Shown: positions 9,151 through 17,119 of the stretch, piece by piece
Position numbering within the stretch: the stretch's first letter is position 1
How the letters are laid out: the number at the start of each line of letters is the position of its first letter
Assembly (NCBI GenBank): GCA_021298575.1
Contig: JAJTFM010000016.1
Coordinates: 1-64,000, forward strand
Direction: 5' to 3'
Source of the DNA: Saprospiraceae bacterium
GTDB taxonomy: Bacteria > Bacteroidota > Bacteroidia > Chitinophagales > Saprospiraceae
DNA: 64,000 nt
The notes under the pieces: generated by a model
Seen by the model: the letters and a program-made list of their open reading frames with translations, nothing else
Told to the model about the DNA's origin: nothing
Database searches by the model: none
Position numbers and translations under genes: made by a program

Positions 9151-12100
9151 TCACAACCCCATCAGCAACACCTCGATCCCCAGAGATATTTCATCATTCA
9201 GTTCTACCTTGTCGCCGGCAACCTGCTCTTCAAGCACCAGTTCGTCGGCGAGTACTTCCGATTTGATGTAATCGGCGAAACTGGCCACTGCGGCAGCAAT
9301 TGACGGGTGATTTTCCAGTTTTACGTAAATACGGTCTGTCACGCTGAAGTTCTTGTCCTTGCGGGCGTTCTGTATGCGGTTCACCAGATCGCGCGCCAGC
9401 CCCTCTGCCACGAGCTCATCGTTGAGGGTGACATCCAGTGCCACTGTTACCGATCCGTCTGTGGCCGTTTTCCAGCCCGGCAGGTCTTCTGTTTTGAGCA
9501 CCACATCTTCGGGCGTGATGGAATAGGTATTTTCACCGGCAGAAACATCGAGCTTGCCCTCTTTTTCAAGGCGACTGATATCTGTATCTGTCCAGCTCTC
9601 TATGATAGCGGCAACGGCTTTCATGTCCTTGCCGCACTTGGCGCCGAGGGTTTTAAAATTGGCCTTTCCCGATTTTTTCAGCAGACCCGATGAATCGGTT
9701 ACGTACTCCAGCTCTTTCACGTTAATCTCGCTCAGAATCAGCTCGCGCACACCGTCCACCTCGGCGATGAAAGACTCATCGAGTACAGGCAGCAGCAATT
9801 TCTGGAGCGGTTGACGCACCCTGAGCTTTTCCTTTTTGCGGATACTGAGTGCCAGTGAACAGATTCGCTGCGCGTAATCCATCCTTTTTTCCAGCGTCTC
9901 GTCAATTTTGGAGGCATCGGGCGCTACCAGATCGGTCAGGTGTATGGAATCATGTCTGAGCGGCGTGTTGCCGGCCCGTGCTTTCTCGCGTACCGGAGCT
10001 GTCAGATTTCGGTACATCCAGTCGGAGAAGAAAGGTGCCAGCGAACTCATCAGCTGAAGCGTCACCTGCAGGCATTCCCAGAGTGTCTGGTACGCAGCCT
10101 CCTTGTCGTCATTCATTTCACCTTTCCAGAAACGGCGGCGTGAAAGGCGGATATACCAGTTGGACAAATGATCATCTACAAAATTCTCGATGGCGCGGGC
10201 GGCGCGGGTAGGCTCGTACTGATCCATCTCGCGGCGGTATTCGGCCACCAGCGAGTACAGTTTGGAGATAATCCAGCGGTCCAGCTCGCTCCTCTTCTCG
10301 TAAGGGAAAATTTGTTGCTCGTCAATGGTCCAGCCATCGAGATTGGCGTACAGTGCGAAGAAGTTGTAGGTATTATACAGGGTGCCGAACAGCTTGTTGC
10401 GCGTTTCGACGATACCCTCAAGGTTGAATTTCAGGTTATCCCACGGCGATGCGTTCGACATCATATACCAGCGGGTGGCATCGGCGCCGTGAGCAGCGAG
10501 GGTTTCAAACGGATCCACCACGTTGCCTTTCGACTTGGACATTTTGTTGCCCTCTTTATCGAGGACGAGCCCGTTCGACACTACATTTTTATAAGCCACC
10601 GAATCAAAACACATCACGGCAATGGCGTGCAGAGTATAGAACCAGCCTCGGGTCTGGTCAACACCTTCCGCGATAAAATCGGCCGGGAAATTGCGCTCAA
10701 AAGTATCCTTGTTCTCAAACGGATAGTGCCACTGCGCATAGGGCATGGCCCCTGAGTCGAACCAGACGTCAATCAGGTCCAGTTCGCGTCGCATAGGCTT
10801 GCCGGAGGGAGAAACCAGCACCACCTCATCAATATAGGGACGGTGCAGATCGGCCGGCGCCTGCTGACTGAGTCCGAGCTGTGTATTGGCTTTTTCTATA
10901 CCTGCGCGCAACTCTTCTACCGAGCCAACACAGATTTCCTCCTCCCCGTCTTCCGTACGCCAGACGGGCAGCGGAACACCCCAGTAACGGGAGCGGGAGA
11001 GGTTCCAGTCCTGCAGATTTTCCAGCCACTGACCGAAACGACCACTTCCGGTGCTCTCCGGCTGCCAGTTGATGGTCTTGTTCAGTTCGGCCATTCGCTC
11101 TTTGGAGGCAGAGGCCCGGATAAACCACGAATCGAGCGGGTAATACAGTACAGGTTTGTCAGTACGCCAGCAGTGCGGATAGTTGTGTGCGTATTTTTCG
11201 ATTTTGAATGCCTTGTTGTCTTCTTTCAGGCGCAGGGCAATCAGCAAATCGGTAGGCTTGAACTCTTTATCGGAGGTAACTTCTTTCGGATAGTATTCTG
11301 CTTTTACATAGCGGCCGCCGAACTCTTCGCCCAGTTCCGGAACAAAGCGCCCCTGACGATCCACCAGCGGGAAAGGAAGATCCGGATTTTTCTCATTCGG
11401 AATTCCAATCATCGGTATTCCGGCATCGCGCGCCACGCGCATATCGTCCGCGCCAAAGTAAGGGGCCGTGTGCACCACACCTGTACCGTCTTCGGTGGTC
11501 ACAAAATCGCCGGGAATAACGCGGAAAGCGCGCGCTTCCAGTTCGGGGCTCGTCACGTACGGAAGTAACTGTTCATAACGGACACCGCTGAGCTCGCTAC
11601 CCTTAACGGTTTTGATTATCCGGTAAGGAATAGCGGGTTTTTTCTCCGTTGTATCGAAAGGCTGCATGGGCAACTCCGCGTGCTCCGGATTGAAATAGGC
11701 CGACAGGCGGTCTTTAGCCAGTACAACCGACACCGGCAGGGCGTTGTACGGACTGAATGTCTTCACCTTTACATACTCAATATCGGGGCCGACAGTGAGG
11801 GCCACGTTGCTGGGCAGTGTCCAGGGTGTGGTCGTCCAGGCCAGAATACGTACATCTTCGCCTTCTTCATCGAACAGGAAAGCAGACTGGTCCTCATGAC
11901 GCACCCTGAACATGGCGACTACGGAGAAATCAGTCACCTCCTTGTAGCAGCCCGGCAGATTGAGCTCGTGTGAACTCAGACCCGTTCCGGCGGCCGGACT
12001 AAACGGCTGTATAGTAAACCCTTTATAGAGATAGGAATCTCCCTGAGGGGTTTTCTTCTCGTACAGCCGCCTCAGTAGCGACCATACCGACTCGATGTAT

Positions 12101-12558
12101 TCGTTTTCAAACGTGATATAGGGATTTTTCAGATCCACCCAGTACCCCATTTTCCGGGTGATATCGTCCCACATATCCTTGTAGCGCATGACCGTGCTGC
12201 GGCACGCCCGGTTATAATCGTCCACAGAGATCTTTTTACCGATGTCCTCCGTGGTGATACCGAGCTCCTTTTCCACCTGCAGTTCGATGGGCAGTCCATG
12301 CGTATCCCAGCCGCCTTTGCGGTCAACCCGGTAGCCCTTGAGCGTATTATAGCGACAGAAAAGGTCCTTGACCGTTCGCGCCATCACGTGGTGAATCCCC
12401 GGCTTGCCATTGGCGGAAGGCGGACCTTCGTAAAAGACGTAGGACTTGCCTGCGGGACGCTGCTCCACAGATTGTTCAAAAATCCCTTCCTGTTGCCAGA
12501 ATTCAAGGATTTCGGCGTCAATAGCCGGAAGATTGAGTTGTTTGAATTCGCGATACAT
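9151..12558 (-). CDS. ileS: Isoleucyl-tRNA synthetase
   Basis: The 1135-residue class I synthetase charges tRNA-Ile. The HIGH motif appears as GIHH in PPSANGKPGIHH (about residue 54), and the KMSKS loop as NKMSKSKGNVVDP. The editing (CP1) domain lies between, with EDGTGVVHTAPYFG. The WYIRLSRRRFW anticodon-binding region follows. The length exceeds the roughly 940 residues of the E. coli type and fits the longer IleS common in Bacteroidota, with a long C-terminal extension. Its -7 box is at 12698-12705, giving a leader of about 130 bases that contains a stable hairpin just before the ATG. It is divergent from the Fur-family gene. Confidence 0.97.
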   Translation of the reverse strand: MYREFKQLNLPAIDAEILEFWQQEGIFEQSVEQRPAGKSYVFYEGPPSANGKPGIHHVMARTVKDLFCRYNTLKGYRVDRKGGWDTHGLPIELQVEKELGITTEDIGKKISVDDYNRACRSTVMRYKDMWDDITRKMGYWVDLKNPYITFENEYIESVWSLLRRLYEKKTPQGDSYLYKGFTIQPFSPAAGTGLSSHELNLPGCYKEVTDFSVVAMFRVRHEDQSAFLFDEEGEDVRILAWTTTPWTLPSNVALTVGPDIEYVKVKTFSPYNALPVSVVLAKDRLSAYFNPEHAELPMQPFDTTEKKPAIPYRIIKTVKGSELSGVRYEQLLPYVTSPELEARAFRVIPGDFVTTEDGTGVVHTAPYFGADDMRVARDAGIPMIGIPNEKNPDLPFPLVDRQGRFVPELGEEFGGRYVKAEYYPKEVTSDKEFKPTDLLIALRLKEDNKAFKIEKYAHNYPHCWRTDKPVLYYPLDSWFIRASASKERMAELNKTINWQPESTGSGRFGQWLENLQDWNLSRSRYWGVPLPVWRTEDGEEEICVGSVEELRAGIEKANTQLGLSQQAPADLHRPYIDEVVLVSPSGKPMRRELDLIDVWFDSGAMPYAQWHYPFENKDTFERNFPADFIAEGVDQTRGWFYTLHAIAVMCFDSVAYKNVVSNGLVLDKEGNKMSKSKGNVVDPFETLAAHGADATRWYMMSNASPWDNLKFNLEGIVETRNKLFGTLYNTYNFFALYANLDGWTIDEQQIFPYEKRSELDRWIISKLYSLVAEYRREMDQYEPTRAARAIENFVDDHLSNWYIRLSRRRFWKGEMNDDKEAAYQTLWECLQVTLQLMSSLAPFFSDWMYRNLTAPVREKARAGNTPLRHDSIHLTDLVAPDASKIDETLEKRMDYAQRICSLALSIRKKEKLRVRQPLQKLLLPVLDESFIAEVDGVRELILSEINVKELEYVTDSSGLLKKSGKANFKTLGAKCGKDMKAVAAIIESWTDTDISRLEKEGKLDVSAGENTYSITPEDVVLKTEDLPGWKTATDGSVTVALDVTLNDELVAEGLARDLVNRIQNARKDKNFSVTDRIYVKLENHPSIAAAVASFADYIKSEVLADELVLEEQVAGDKVELNDEISLGIEVLLMGL

Positions 12559-12575
12559 AAGTTGTGGTATTATGC

Positions 12576-12609
12576 AACAACCCCGCCCGGCGCACCGGAC
12601 AGGGTTGTT
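12576..12609 (-). promoter_or_regulatory. Leader hairpin upstream of ileS
   Basis: AACAACCC and GGGTTGTT pair around an inner CCGG/CCGG stem. The hairpin ends about 18 bases before the ileS ATG. It has no T-tract, so it is more likely a translational or RNA-stability element than a terminator. No T-box is recognisable. Confidence 0.45.
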
Positions 12610-12697
12610 GTTCTCTTTGCGAACAGCCTACCGCCGTCAGGTGCGCACGCACTGCCGGATAATAATGCTGTCGGATACAATGTTGAAAATCACGGCC

Positions 12698-12705
12698 CAA
12701 AGGTA
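12698..12705 (-). promoter_or_regulatory. -7 promoter element of ileS
   Basis: On the minus strand this reads TACCTTTG, an exact TAnnTTTG match, about 140 bases before the ileS start codon. Confidence 0.6.
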
Positions 12706-12743
12706 AAACAAACGATTCATTTTTAAAGCAGAATAATTCCAGC

Positions 12744-12751
12744 TATTTTTG
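12744..12751 (+). promoter_or_regulatory. -7 promoter element of the Fur-family gene
   Basis: TATTTTTG matches TAnnTTTG, 32 bases before ATG 12784. It is back-to-back with the ileS promoter. Confidence 0.65.
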
Positions 12752-12783
12752 CAGCGGAACGGGCCTTTATGCCCGGTTAGACT

Positions 12784-13308
12784 ATGTCAACCCATCGCAA
12801 CGAAGAGGAAATTATCCAGCAGGTACTCAAAATTTTCACCACCCAGCTGGAAAAGGCCGGACTGAGAAAAACGCCCGAACGTTTCGCCATTCTGGAAGAA
12901 ATTTACAAGCGGCACGACCACTTCGACGCTGAGGCGCTCTATATCCACATGAAAAACCGGAATTACCGGGTAAGTCGCGCCACTGTTTATAACACGCTTG
13001 AGCTGCTGGTAAACTGTGACCTGGTGAAAAAACACCAGTTCGGAAAAAATCTGGCTCAGTTTGAAAAGTCTTACGGCTATAAACAGCACGATCATATTAT
13101 CTGCGCCAACTGCGGCAAGGTGGTCGAATTCTGCGACCCGCGTGTTCAGCAAATCAAGAATATGGTGGGAGAAATGCTCAATTTCCGGATTACCCATCAC
13201 TCACTCAATCTCTACGGCATCTGCGGCTCCTGTCAGAAAGAAATGGAGTTCGGTATTTTCCGGAAACAACCCAAACAGGAAGACGACGAACCGGGATGGG
13301 GTGATTGA
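12784..13308 (+). CDS. fur: Fur-family transcriptional regulator
   Basis: The 174-residue protein has the Fur layout. The N-terminal winged helix contains [18 protein letters not shown] and the recognition segment [15 protein letters not shown]. The C-terminal dimerisation and metal-binding half has [19 protein letters not shown], with the histidine cluster and the first CxxC, then GICGSCQ as the second CxxC that binds structural zinc. Fur proteins repress iron-uptake genes when loaded with Fe2+. The two TonB-dependent receptor genes in this window are plausible targets, but no Fur box was confirmed. PerR or Zur specificity cannot be excluded from sequence alone. The name fur is therefore provisional at subfamily level. 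Confidence 0.88.
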   Translation: MSTHRNEEEIIQQVLKIFTTQLEKAGLRKTPERFAILEEIYKRHDHFDAEALYIHMKNRNYRVSRATVYNTLELLVNCDLVKKHQFGKNLAQFEKSYGYKQHDHIICANCGKVVEFCDPRVQQIKNMVGEMLNFRITHHSLNLYGICGSCQKEMEFGIFRKQPKQEDDEPGWGD

Positions 13309-13582
13309 GTGTCAATTTCTATTGATGACATCCAAAACTCCGGAACAACAAAAATGACAGTGATGGCCCTACACGTGAGGTTTTATTGGGTACATCCGCC
13401 AAACTGTTTCACCAAATCATATCGTTAGAAATTTTTTTTAAAAGATTTTACCACTTTTTTTTCAACAAATCACCTGTTCAAAGATACTAAAAAACAATAA
13501 AAATCCGTTATAAGGCTATTAATTGAGTCTTTTATAGACCGAATTACAAAAAAAAAATTTCAACAAATCAATTTTTTTGTCC
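13309..13582. other. AT-rich intergenic stretch, no gene seen
   Basis: After the Fur-family stop the DNA becomes strongly A+T rich with runs such as ATTTTTTTTAAAAG. No ORF or clear terminator was found. It leads into the small-RNA candidate promoter and may be an UP-like or nucleoid-protein-bound region. Confidence 0.5.
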
Positions 13583-13613
13583 TTGTCCACCGGCGGAAGT
13601 CACCGCACTTTTG
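13583..13613 (+). promoter_or_regulatory. Promoter of small-RNA candidate (TTG / CACTTTTG)
   Basis: A TTG at 13583-13585 is followed after 20 bases by CACTTTTG (13606-13613), a near match to TAnnTTTG. The stretch GCACTTTTGTACTGTCAAT recurs, with one change, before osmC at 45186-45204. Confidence 0.5.
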
Positions 13614-13616
13614 TAC

Positions 13617-13743
13617 TGTCAATAAGAGATAACGGCGGTGTTCAGCGAGAAAGCGGTGATTATTGACACCTTGATTCGAAACTTTTCATGAGATTTTATA
13701 CGGGAAATCTGACGCGGCGCAAAAGTGCGCCGCGTTTTTTTTT
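13617..13743 (+). ncRNA. Candidate structured small RNA
   Basis: No ORF is present, but three successive hairpins are. TGTCAATAA (13617-13625) pairs with TTATTGACA (13660-13668). AGATTT (13691-13696) pairs with AAATCT (13705-13710). CGCGGCGCA pairs with TGCGCCGCG (13713-13734) and is followed by nine Ts, a textbook terminator. A promoter-like element lies just upstream. The next plus-strand gene upstream ends 300 bases away, so a dedicated transcript of about 125 nt is the simplest reading. Its size and context would fit a 6S-like (6S-Flavo class) or stress small RNA. Neither identity is demonstrated. Confidence 0.5.
13713..13743 (+). terminator. Rho-independent terminator of small-RNA candidate
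   Basis: A perfect 9-bp GC stem with an AAAG loop is followed by T9. The T-tract is only on the plus strand, so it does not serve the convergent yqgE gene. Confidence 0.85.
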
Positions 13744-13748
13744 GCCCG

Positions 13749-14309
13749 TCAGTTCCAGGCCGAATATTCGGGTATCTCTGCTATGATCTCGTACTGGTTC
13801 CCCTGATTGTACATGGCCATACTCCACACTTCTGCAGGATCCGTTCGGAAGGCATAGTTGGCGTGCATGGGTACGTTGATCCAGGAGCTACCCTCCATTT
13901 CCTCCTCCAGTTGCCCGCCCGACCAGCCGGCACAGCCGATGAAAAAGCGAATCCTGTCAGGCGTGATGAGTTCGTTGCTGATCAGAAACTTCAGACTGTC
14001 GAAGTCTCCTCCCCACCATACACCGTCGGCCACTTTCAGACTGTCCTCCAACAAATCTCCGAGATTGTGAATGAAATGAAGGGAATCTCCGTGTACAGGC
14101 CCTCCGTAAAACACTTCAGCATTGAAATAGGGGAATTCAGCCACCACATCAGTAATTTTAATTCCGACGGGCCGGTTCAGGATAAGACCCAGACTACCCT
14201 CTTTGTCGTGCTCACAAAGCAGTATGGCGGTTCGCCTGAAGTTGGGGTCTATCATGAATGGTTCTGCGAGCAGCAGCTGCCCGCTCTCAAGTGCATATCT
14301 GGATACCAT
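13749..14309 (-). CDS. yqgE: YqgE/AlgH family protein (UPF0301)
   Basis: From ATG 14309 the product is 186 residues, the usual YqgE/AlgH size. Conserved features include LESGQLLLAEPFMIDPNFRR at the start, the loop GSLGLILNRP, then VFYGGPV and FFIGCAGWSGGQLEEEM. The ORF track starts 82 codons earlier inside fabD, in another frame; that extension has no family match and is rejected. The function of the family is not established (AlgH influences alginate regulation in Pseudomonas). The gene follows fabD by 26 bases and probably shares its transcript. Confidence 0.93.
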   Translation of the reverse strand: MVSRYALESGQLLLAEPFMIDPNFRRTAILLCEHDKEGSLGLILNRPVGIKITDVVAEFPYFNAEVFYGGPVHGDSLHFIHNLGDLLEDSLKVADGVWWGGDFDSLKFLISNELITPDRIRFFIGCAGWSGGQLEEEMEGSSWINVPMHANYAFRTDPAEVWSMAMYNQGNQYEIIAEIPEYSAWN

Positions 14310-14335
14310 GATGAAAAAGATTACCGGACGGCCAC

Positions 14336-15214
14336 TCAGAGTGCTCCTGTAGCCACGTCCTTGTTGATTTTGCGGATGAGTCCGCGCAGTACGGCACTGG
14401 CGCCCACTTCCACAAACTCTGTTATACCGTTTGACACCATATTCTCCACGGTCTGTGTCCAGCGAACGGGGGCGGTCAGTTGTGCGATCAGGTTTTTCCG
14501 GATTTCCTCCGGATCTGTTACAGGCATGGCGTGTACGTTCTGGTATACCGGGCAAACGGGCTGCCTGAATCCGGCGGCATTGATGGCGGTGGCCAGTTCG
14601 TCCTGTGCCGGCTGCATCAGCGGAGAGTGGAAAGCACCGCCTACAGCAAGTACCACCACGCGTTTGGCGCCGGCAGCACTCAGTTTCTCTGTTGCCAGTT
14701 CGATACCCTTGCGGGAGCCGGATATGACCAGTTGGCCGGGAGAATTATAGTTGGCTGCCACCACCACTTCATCAGTGATGCCGGCGCATATTTCTTCTAC
14801 CTGTGCATCGTCCATACCCAGCACGGCCGCCATGGTGCTGTCAGCCAACTCACAGGCCTTCTGCATGGCGAACGCGCGTTTACTCACGAGCTGAAGTGCC
14901 TCTTCAAACGAGAGCGCTCCGGCGGCAGCGAGGGCGGTGAATTCACCCAGAGAGTGACCAGCTACTGCATCGGGCCGGAAATCGTGGCCGGCGATAGCCG
15001 CACGAATATAACTCTCCAGAAAAACCGCCGGCTGAGTCACTTTGGTCTGTGTCAGATCCTCTTTGGTTCCGCTGAACATGACATCCGTGATGCGCCATCC
15101 GAGTATGTCGTTGGCCTGTTCAAACAGGTTTTTGGCCTGTTCGGATGATTCGTACAACTCCTTGCCCATTCCCTCTGTCTGGGACCCCTGTCCGGGAAAA
15201 ACGTAAGCTTTCAT
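14336..15214 (-). CDS. fabD: Malonyl-CoA:ACP transacylase
   Basis: The 292-residue enzyme loads malonate from CoA onto acyl carrier protein for fatty-acid synthesis. It begins MKAYVFPGQGSQTEGMG, the FabD oxyanion-loop signature. The nucleophile serine is in AGHSLGEFTA (about residue 90), an arginine for malonate binding follows in KRAFAMQ, and the catalytic histidine is in GGAFHSPLM. Length is near the usual 290-310. A -7 element (TACTTTTG) lies at 15240-15247, and yqgE is the likely second gene of the operon. Confidence 0.97.
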   Translation of the reverse strand: MKAYVFPGQGSQTEGMGKELYESSEQAKNLFEQANDILGWRITDVMFSGTKEDLTQTKVTQPAVFLESYIRAAIAGHDFRPDAVAGHSLGEFTALAAAGALSFEEALQLVSKRAFAMQKACELADSTMAAVLGMDDAQVEEICAGITDEVVVAANYNSPGQLVISGSRKGIELATEKLSAAGAKRVVVLAVGGAFHSPLMQPAQDELATAINAAGFRQPVCPVYQNVHAMPVTDPEEIRKNLIAQLTAPVRWTQTVENMVSNGITEFVEVGASAVLRGLIRKINKDVATGAL

Positions 15215-15239
15215 ATTGCGTGATTGTTAATAACCGGGG

Positions 15240-15247
15240 CAAAAGTA
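15240..15247 (-). promoter_or_regulatory. -7 promoter element of fabD-yqgE
   Basis: The minus strand reads TACTTTTG, an exact consensus match, with the fabD ATG about 26 bases downstream. Confidence 0.65.
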
Positions 15248-15269
15248 GGGGCATAACCCCATGTAACAG

Positions 15270-15695
15270 TCAGGGTTTCGGGAATATTTCTTTCAGTGCC
15301 GACCAAAGCTGGCTTTTTTTGTCGCGATTAGGCTCCAAAACTGATGGTGCATCCGAAAAAAGCCAGGTCGCCCGGTTAAATTGTACGGGGGTGTAAAGGC
15401 TGACCCGGGCACTGCAACCGGCCTGCGCAGGAGTCACACCGAATGAAAGTATGAACTGCGGCGCCGACGGCAGTCCGGAAAAACAATTCACCGCCATATC
15501 TCCCGGAACCTCAACATAGAGTGTATCCTCCCCTGTATCAAGCTCCGCAGCGGCCAGTACGCGGCTGACAAATACCCTGTCTCCTTCCGATACCTTCGAA
15601 ACAAGTACGAGAATCTGCTTTTTGTAACTACCCGAACCCAGCGCAGTTACACTGTTTTCAGCAGCAAGAAATAACGGTATGTTATCTGGAAACAT
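15270..15695 (-). CDS. Hypothetical protein
   Basis: The ORF track gives 164 residues from a TTG. However, a -7 box (TATCTTTG, 15739-15746) lies inside the first codons, so the transcript would begin after both the TTG and the ATG at 15761. ATG 15695 (MFPDNIPLFLAAENSVTA) then gives 141 residues and is preferred. The product is beta-rich, with no membrane segment. The stretch DNIPLFLAAENSVTALGSGS loosely recalls repeat domains of GldM-like exported proteins, but this is not strong enough to name it. If it is exported, the signal peptide is missing from the preferred start, so the start remains open. Confidence 0.55.
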   Translation of the reverse strand: MFPDNIPLFLAAENSVTALGSGSYKKQILVLVSKVSEGDRVFVSRVLAAAELDTGEDTLYVEVPGDMAVNCFSGLPSAPQFILSFGVTPAQAGCSARVSLYTPVQFNRATWLFSDAPSVLEPNRDKKSQLWSALKEIFPKP

Positions 15696-15738
15696 GGCAA
15701 CAGACTGTTTTACGGATGATTGTTTACGCCCGGATTGG

Positions 15739-15746
15739 CAAAGATA
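15739..15746 (-). promoter_or_regulatory. -7 promoter element of hypothetical gene 15270-15695
   Basis: The minus strand reads TATCTTTG. It overlaps the upstream candidate start codons and favours the ATG at 15695. Confidence 0.5.
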
Positions 15747-15886
15747 TTGAACAAGAGCCATCAAAAATCCGACAAAGCCAAATATTTTTAATCAATTGTA
15801 CAATCAAAAACACGATTATTTTGTGATAGCTGAAAATGTTCCTGTCTGCTTGAAATAAAATTTTTTTCAGTTCCAAAAAACAGATG

Positions 15887-15894
15887 TAAATTTG
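15887..15894 (+). promoter_or_regulatory. -7 promoter element of ilvE
   Basis: TAAATTTG matches TAnnTTTG, 45 bases upstream of ATG 15940. Confidence 0.65.
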
Positions 15895-15939
15895 CATCGC
15901 TTTTTAACAGGTCGTTAACCAGTCAACTAAACTGACACC

Positions 15940-17052
15940 ATGGCTGCTAAGTACTCTATCTCAGTTACCCCGACCGGGGCCTCCAGGTTACCATCGGTTG
16001 ACTTCTCCAACATCCCGTTCGGGAAGGTTATTTCCGACCACATGTTCATCGTTGATTACGATGGAACACAATGGGTCAATCCTCGCATCGAGCCGTTCGG
16101 AAGGCTCGATCTTTCTCCCGCCAATCTTGCGCTCCATTACGGACAAAGTATTTTTGAGGGAATGAAAGCCACCAAAAGCCATGGAGAACCGATGCTCTTC
16201 CGTCCTGAAATGCACGCGCGTCGCTTTAATCTCTCCGCGGAGCGCATGTGTATGCCTCAGATTCCGGAAGATCTTTTCATGCAGGCCCTCAAAATGCTGG
16301 TAGATTTCGACAGCGCCTGGATTCCGGAAGGGGAAGACCACGCTCTGTACATCCGCCCGCTGATGTTTGCTACCGACGAGTACTTCGGTGTGCATGCTTC
16401 TGAAAAATATACATTTCTTATATTCACTGGCCCTGTAGGCCCTTATTATCCAAAGCCCGTCAAACTGTGGGTGGAAGAGGTGTTCACCCGCGCCGTCCAG
16501 GGCGGACCGGGCGAAGCCAAGTGCGCCGGCAACTACGGCTCTTCTCTGCTCCCGGCCATGCGCGCCAAAAAAGCCGGTTACGATCAGGTAATGTGGATGG
16601 ACGCTGTCGAAAAGAAATTTGTACAGGAAGTGGGTACCATGAACCTGTTCTTCGTACTCGATGGCAAGGTAATCACTCCGGCTACAACCGGTACCATCCT
16701 CCGCGGCGTTACACGCGACTCCATCATCACGCTGCTGCGCGAGTGGGGCTACACGGTGGAGGATCGCCTACTTGGTATGGCTGAAATTACTGATGCCTAC
16801 TGGCGCGGTACACTGCAAGATTGTTTCGGAGCCGGTACTGCTGCTGTGGTAAGCCACGTAAGCGAGATCACCTGGCGCGATAAAACATTCGAACTGCCTC
16901 CGGTTGATGAACAGCACCGCCCCATCAGCACACGCCTGAAGAAGCATATCAACCTGCTTCGTATGGGTATGGCAGAAGATACACACGGATGGCTGCACAC
17001 CTGCGAAAATTCAGGTGTGGAAAAACTGCTCTCTGTCGAGACTATTGGATAA
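15940..17052 (+). CDS. ilvE: Branched-chain amino acid aminotransferase
   Basis: The 370-residue enzyme is a fold-IV PLP aminotransferase of the longer class, as in mammalian BCATs and many Bacteroidota. It interconverts leucine, isoleucine and valine with their 2-oxo acids using glutamate/2-oxoglutarate. Visible motifs are LHYGQSIFEGMKA near the start, YIRPLMFATD, and the segment around KCAGNYGSSLLPAMRAKKAGYDQV. Late motifs are QEVGTMNLFFV and ATTGTILRGVTRDSII. It is a single-gene unit, bounded upstream by its own -7 box and downstream by a bidirectional terminator. Confidence 0.96.
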   Translation: MAAKYSISVTPTGASRLPSVDFSNIPFGKVISDHMFIVDYDGTQWVNPRIEPFGRLDLSPANLALHYGQSIFEGMKATKSHGEPMLFRPEMHARRFNLSAERMCMPQIPEDLFMQALKMLVDFDSAWIPEGEDHALYIRPLMFATDEYFGVHASEKYTFLIFTGPVGPYYPKPVKLWVEEVFTRAVQGGPGEAKCAGNYGSSLLPAMRAKKAGYDQVMWMDAVEKKFVQEVGTMNLFFVLDGKVITPATTGTILRGVTRDSIITLLREWGYTVEDRLLGMAEITDAYWRGTLQDCFGAGTAAVVSHVSEITWRDKTFELPPVDEQHRPISTRLKKHINLLRMGMAEDTHGWLHTCENSGVEKLLSVETIG

Positions 17053-17072
17053 GTTTCCAGATCGAAAAACAA

Positions 17073-17108
17073 GAAATCCCCGCCAGTAGTCACTCCGGCG
17101 GGGATTTC
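17073..17108. terminator. Bidirectional terminator between ilvE and TonB receptor gene
   Basis: GAAATCCCCGCC and its exact complement GGCGGGGATTTC flank a 12-base loop. The A/T ends on both sides suit termination of both convergent genes. Confidence 0.8.
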
Positions 17109-17119
17109 TGTTTACAATA

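Noticed and set aside
10843-11568. 241-residue plus-strand ORF within ileS
   Set aside because: Antisense to conserved synthetase sequence, no recognisable domain.
14310-14555. ORF-track N-terminal extension of yqgE
   Set aside because: Lies inside fabD in another frame; ATG 14309 gives the standard family length.
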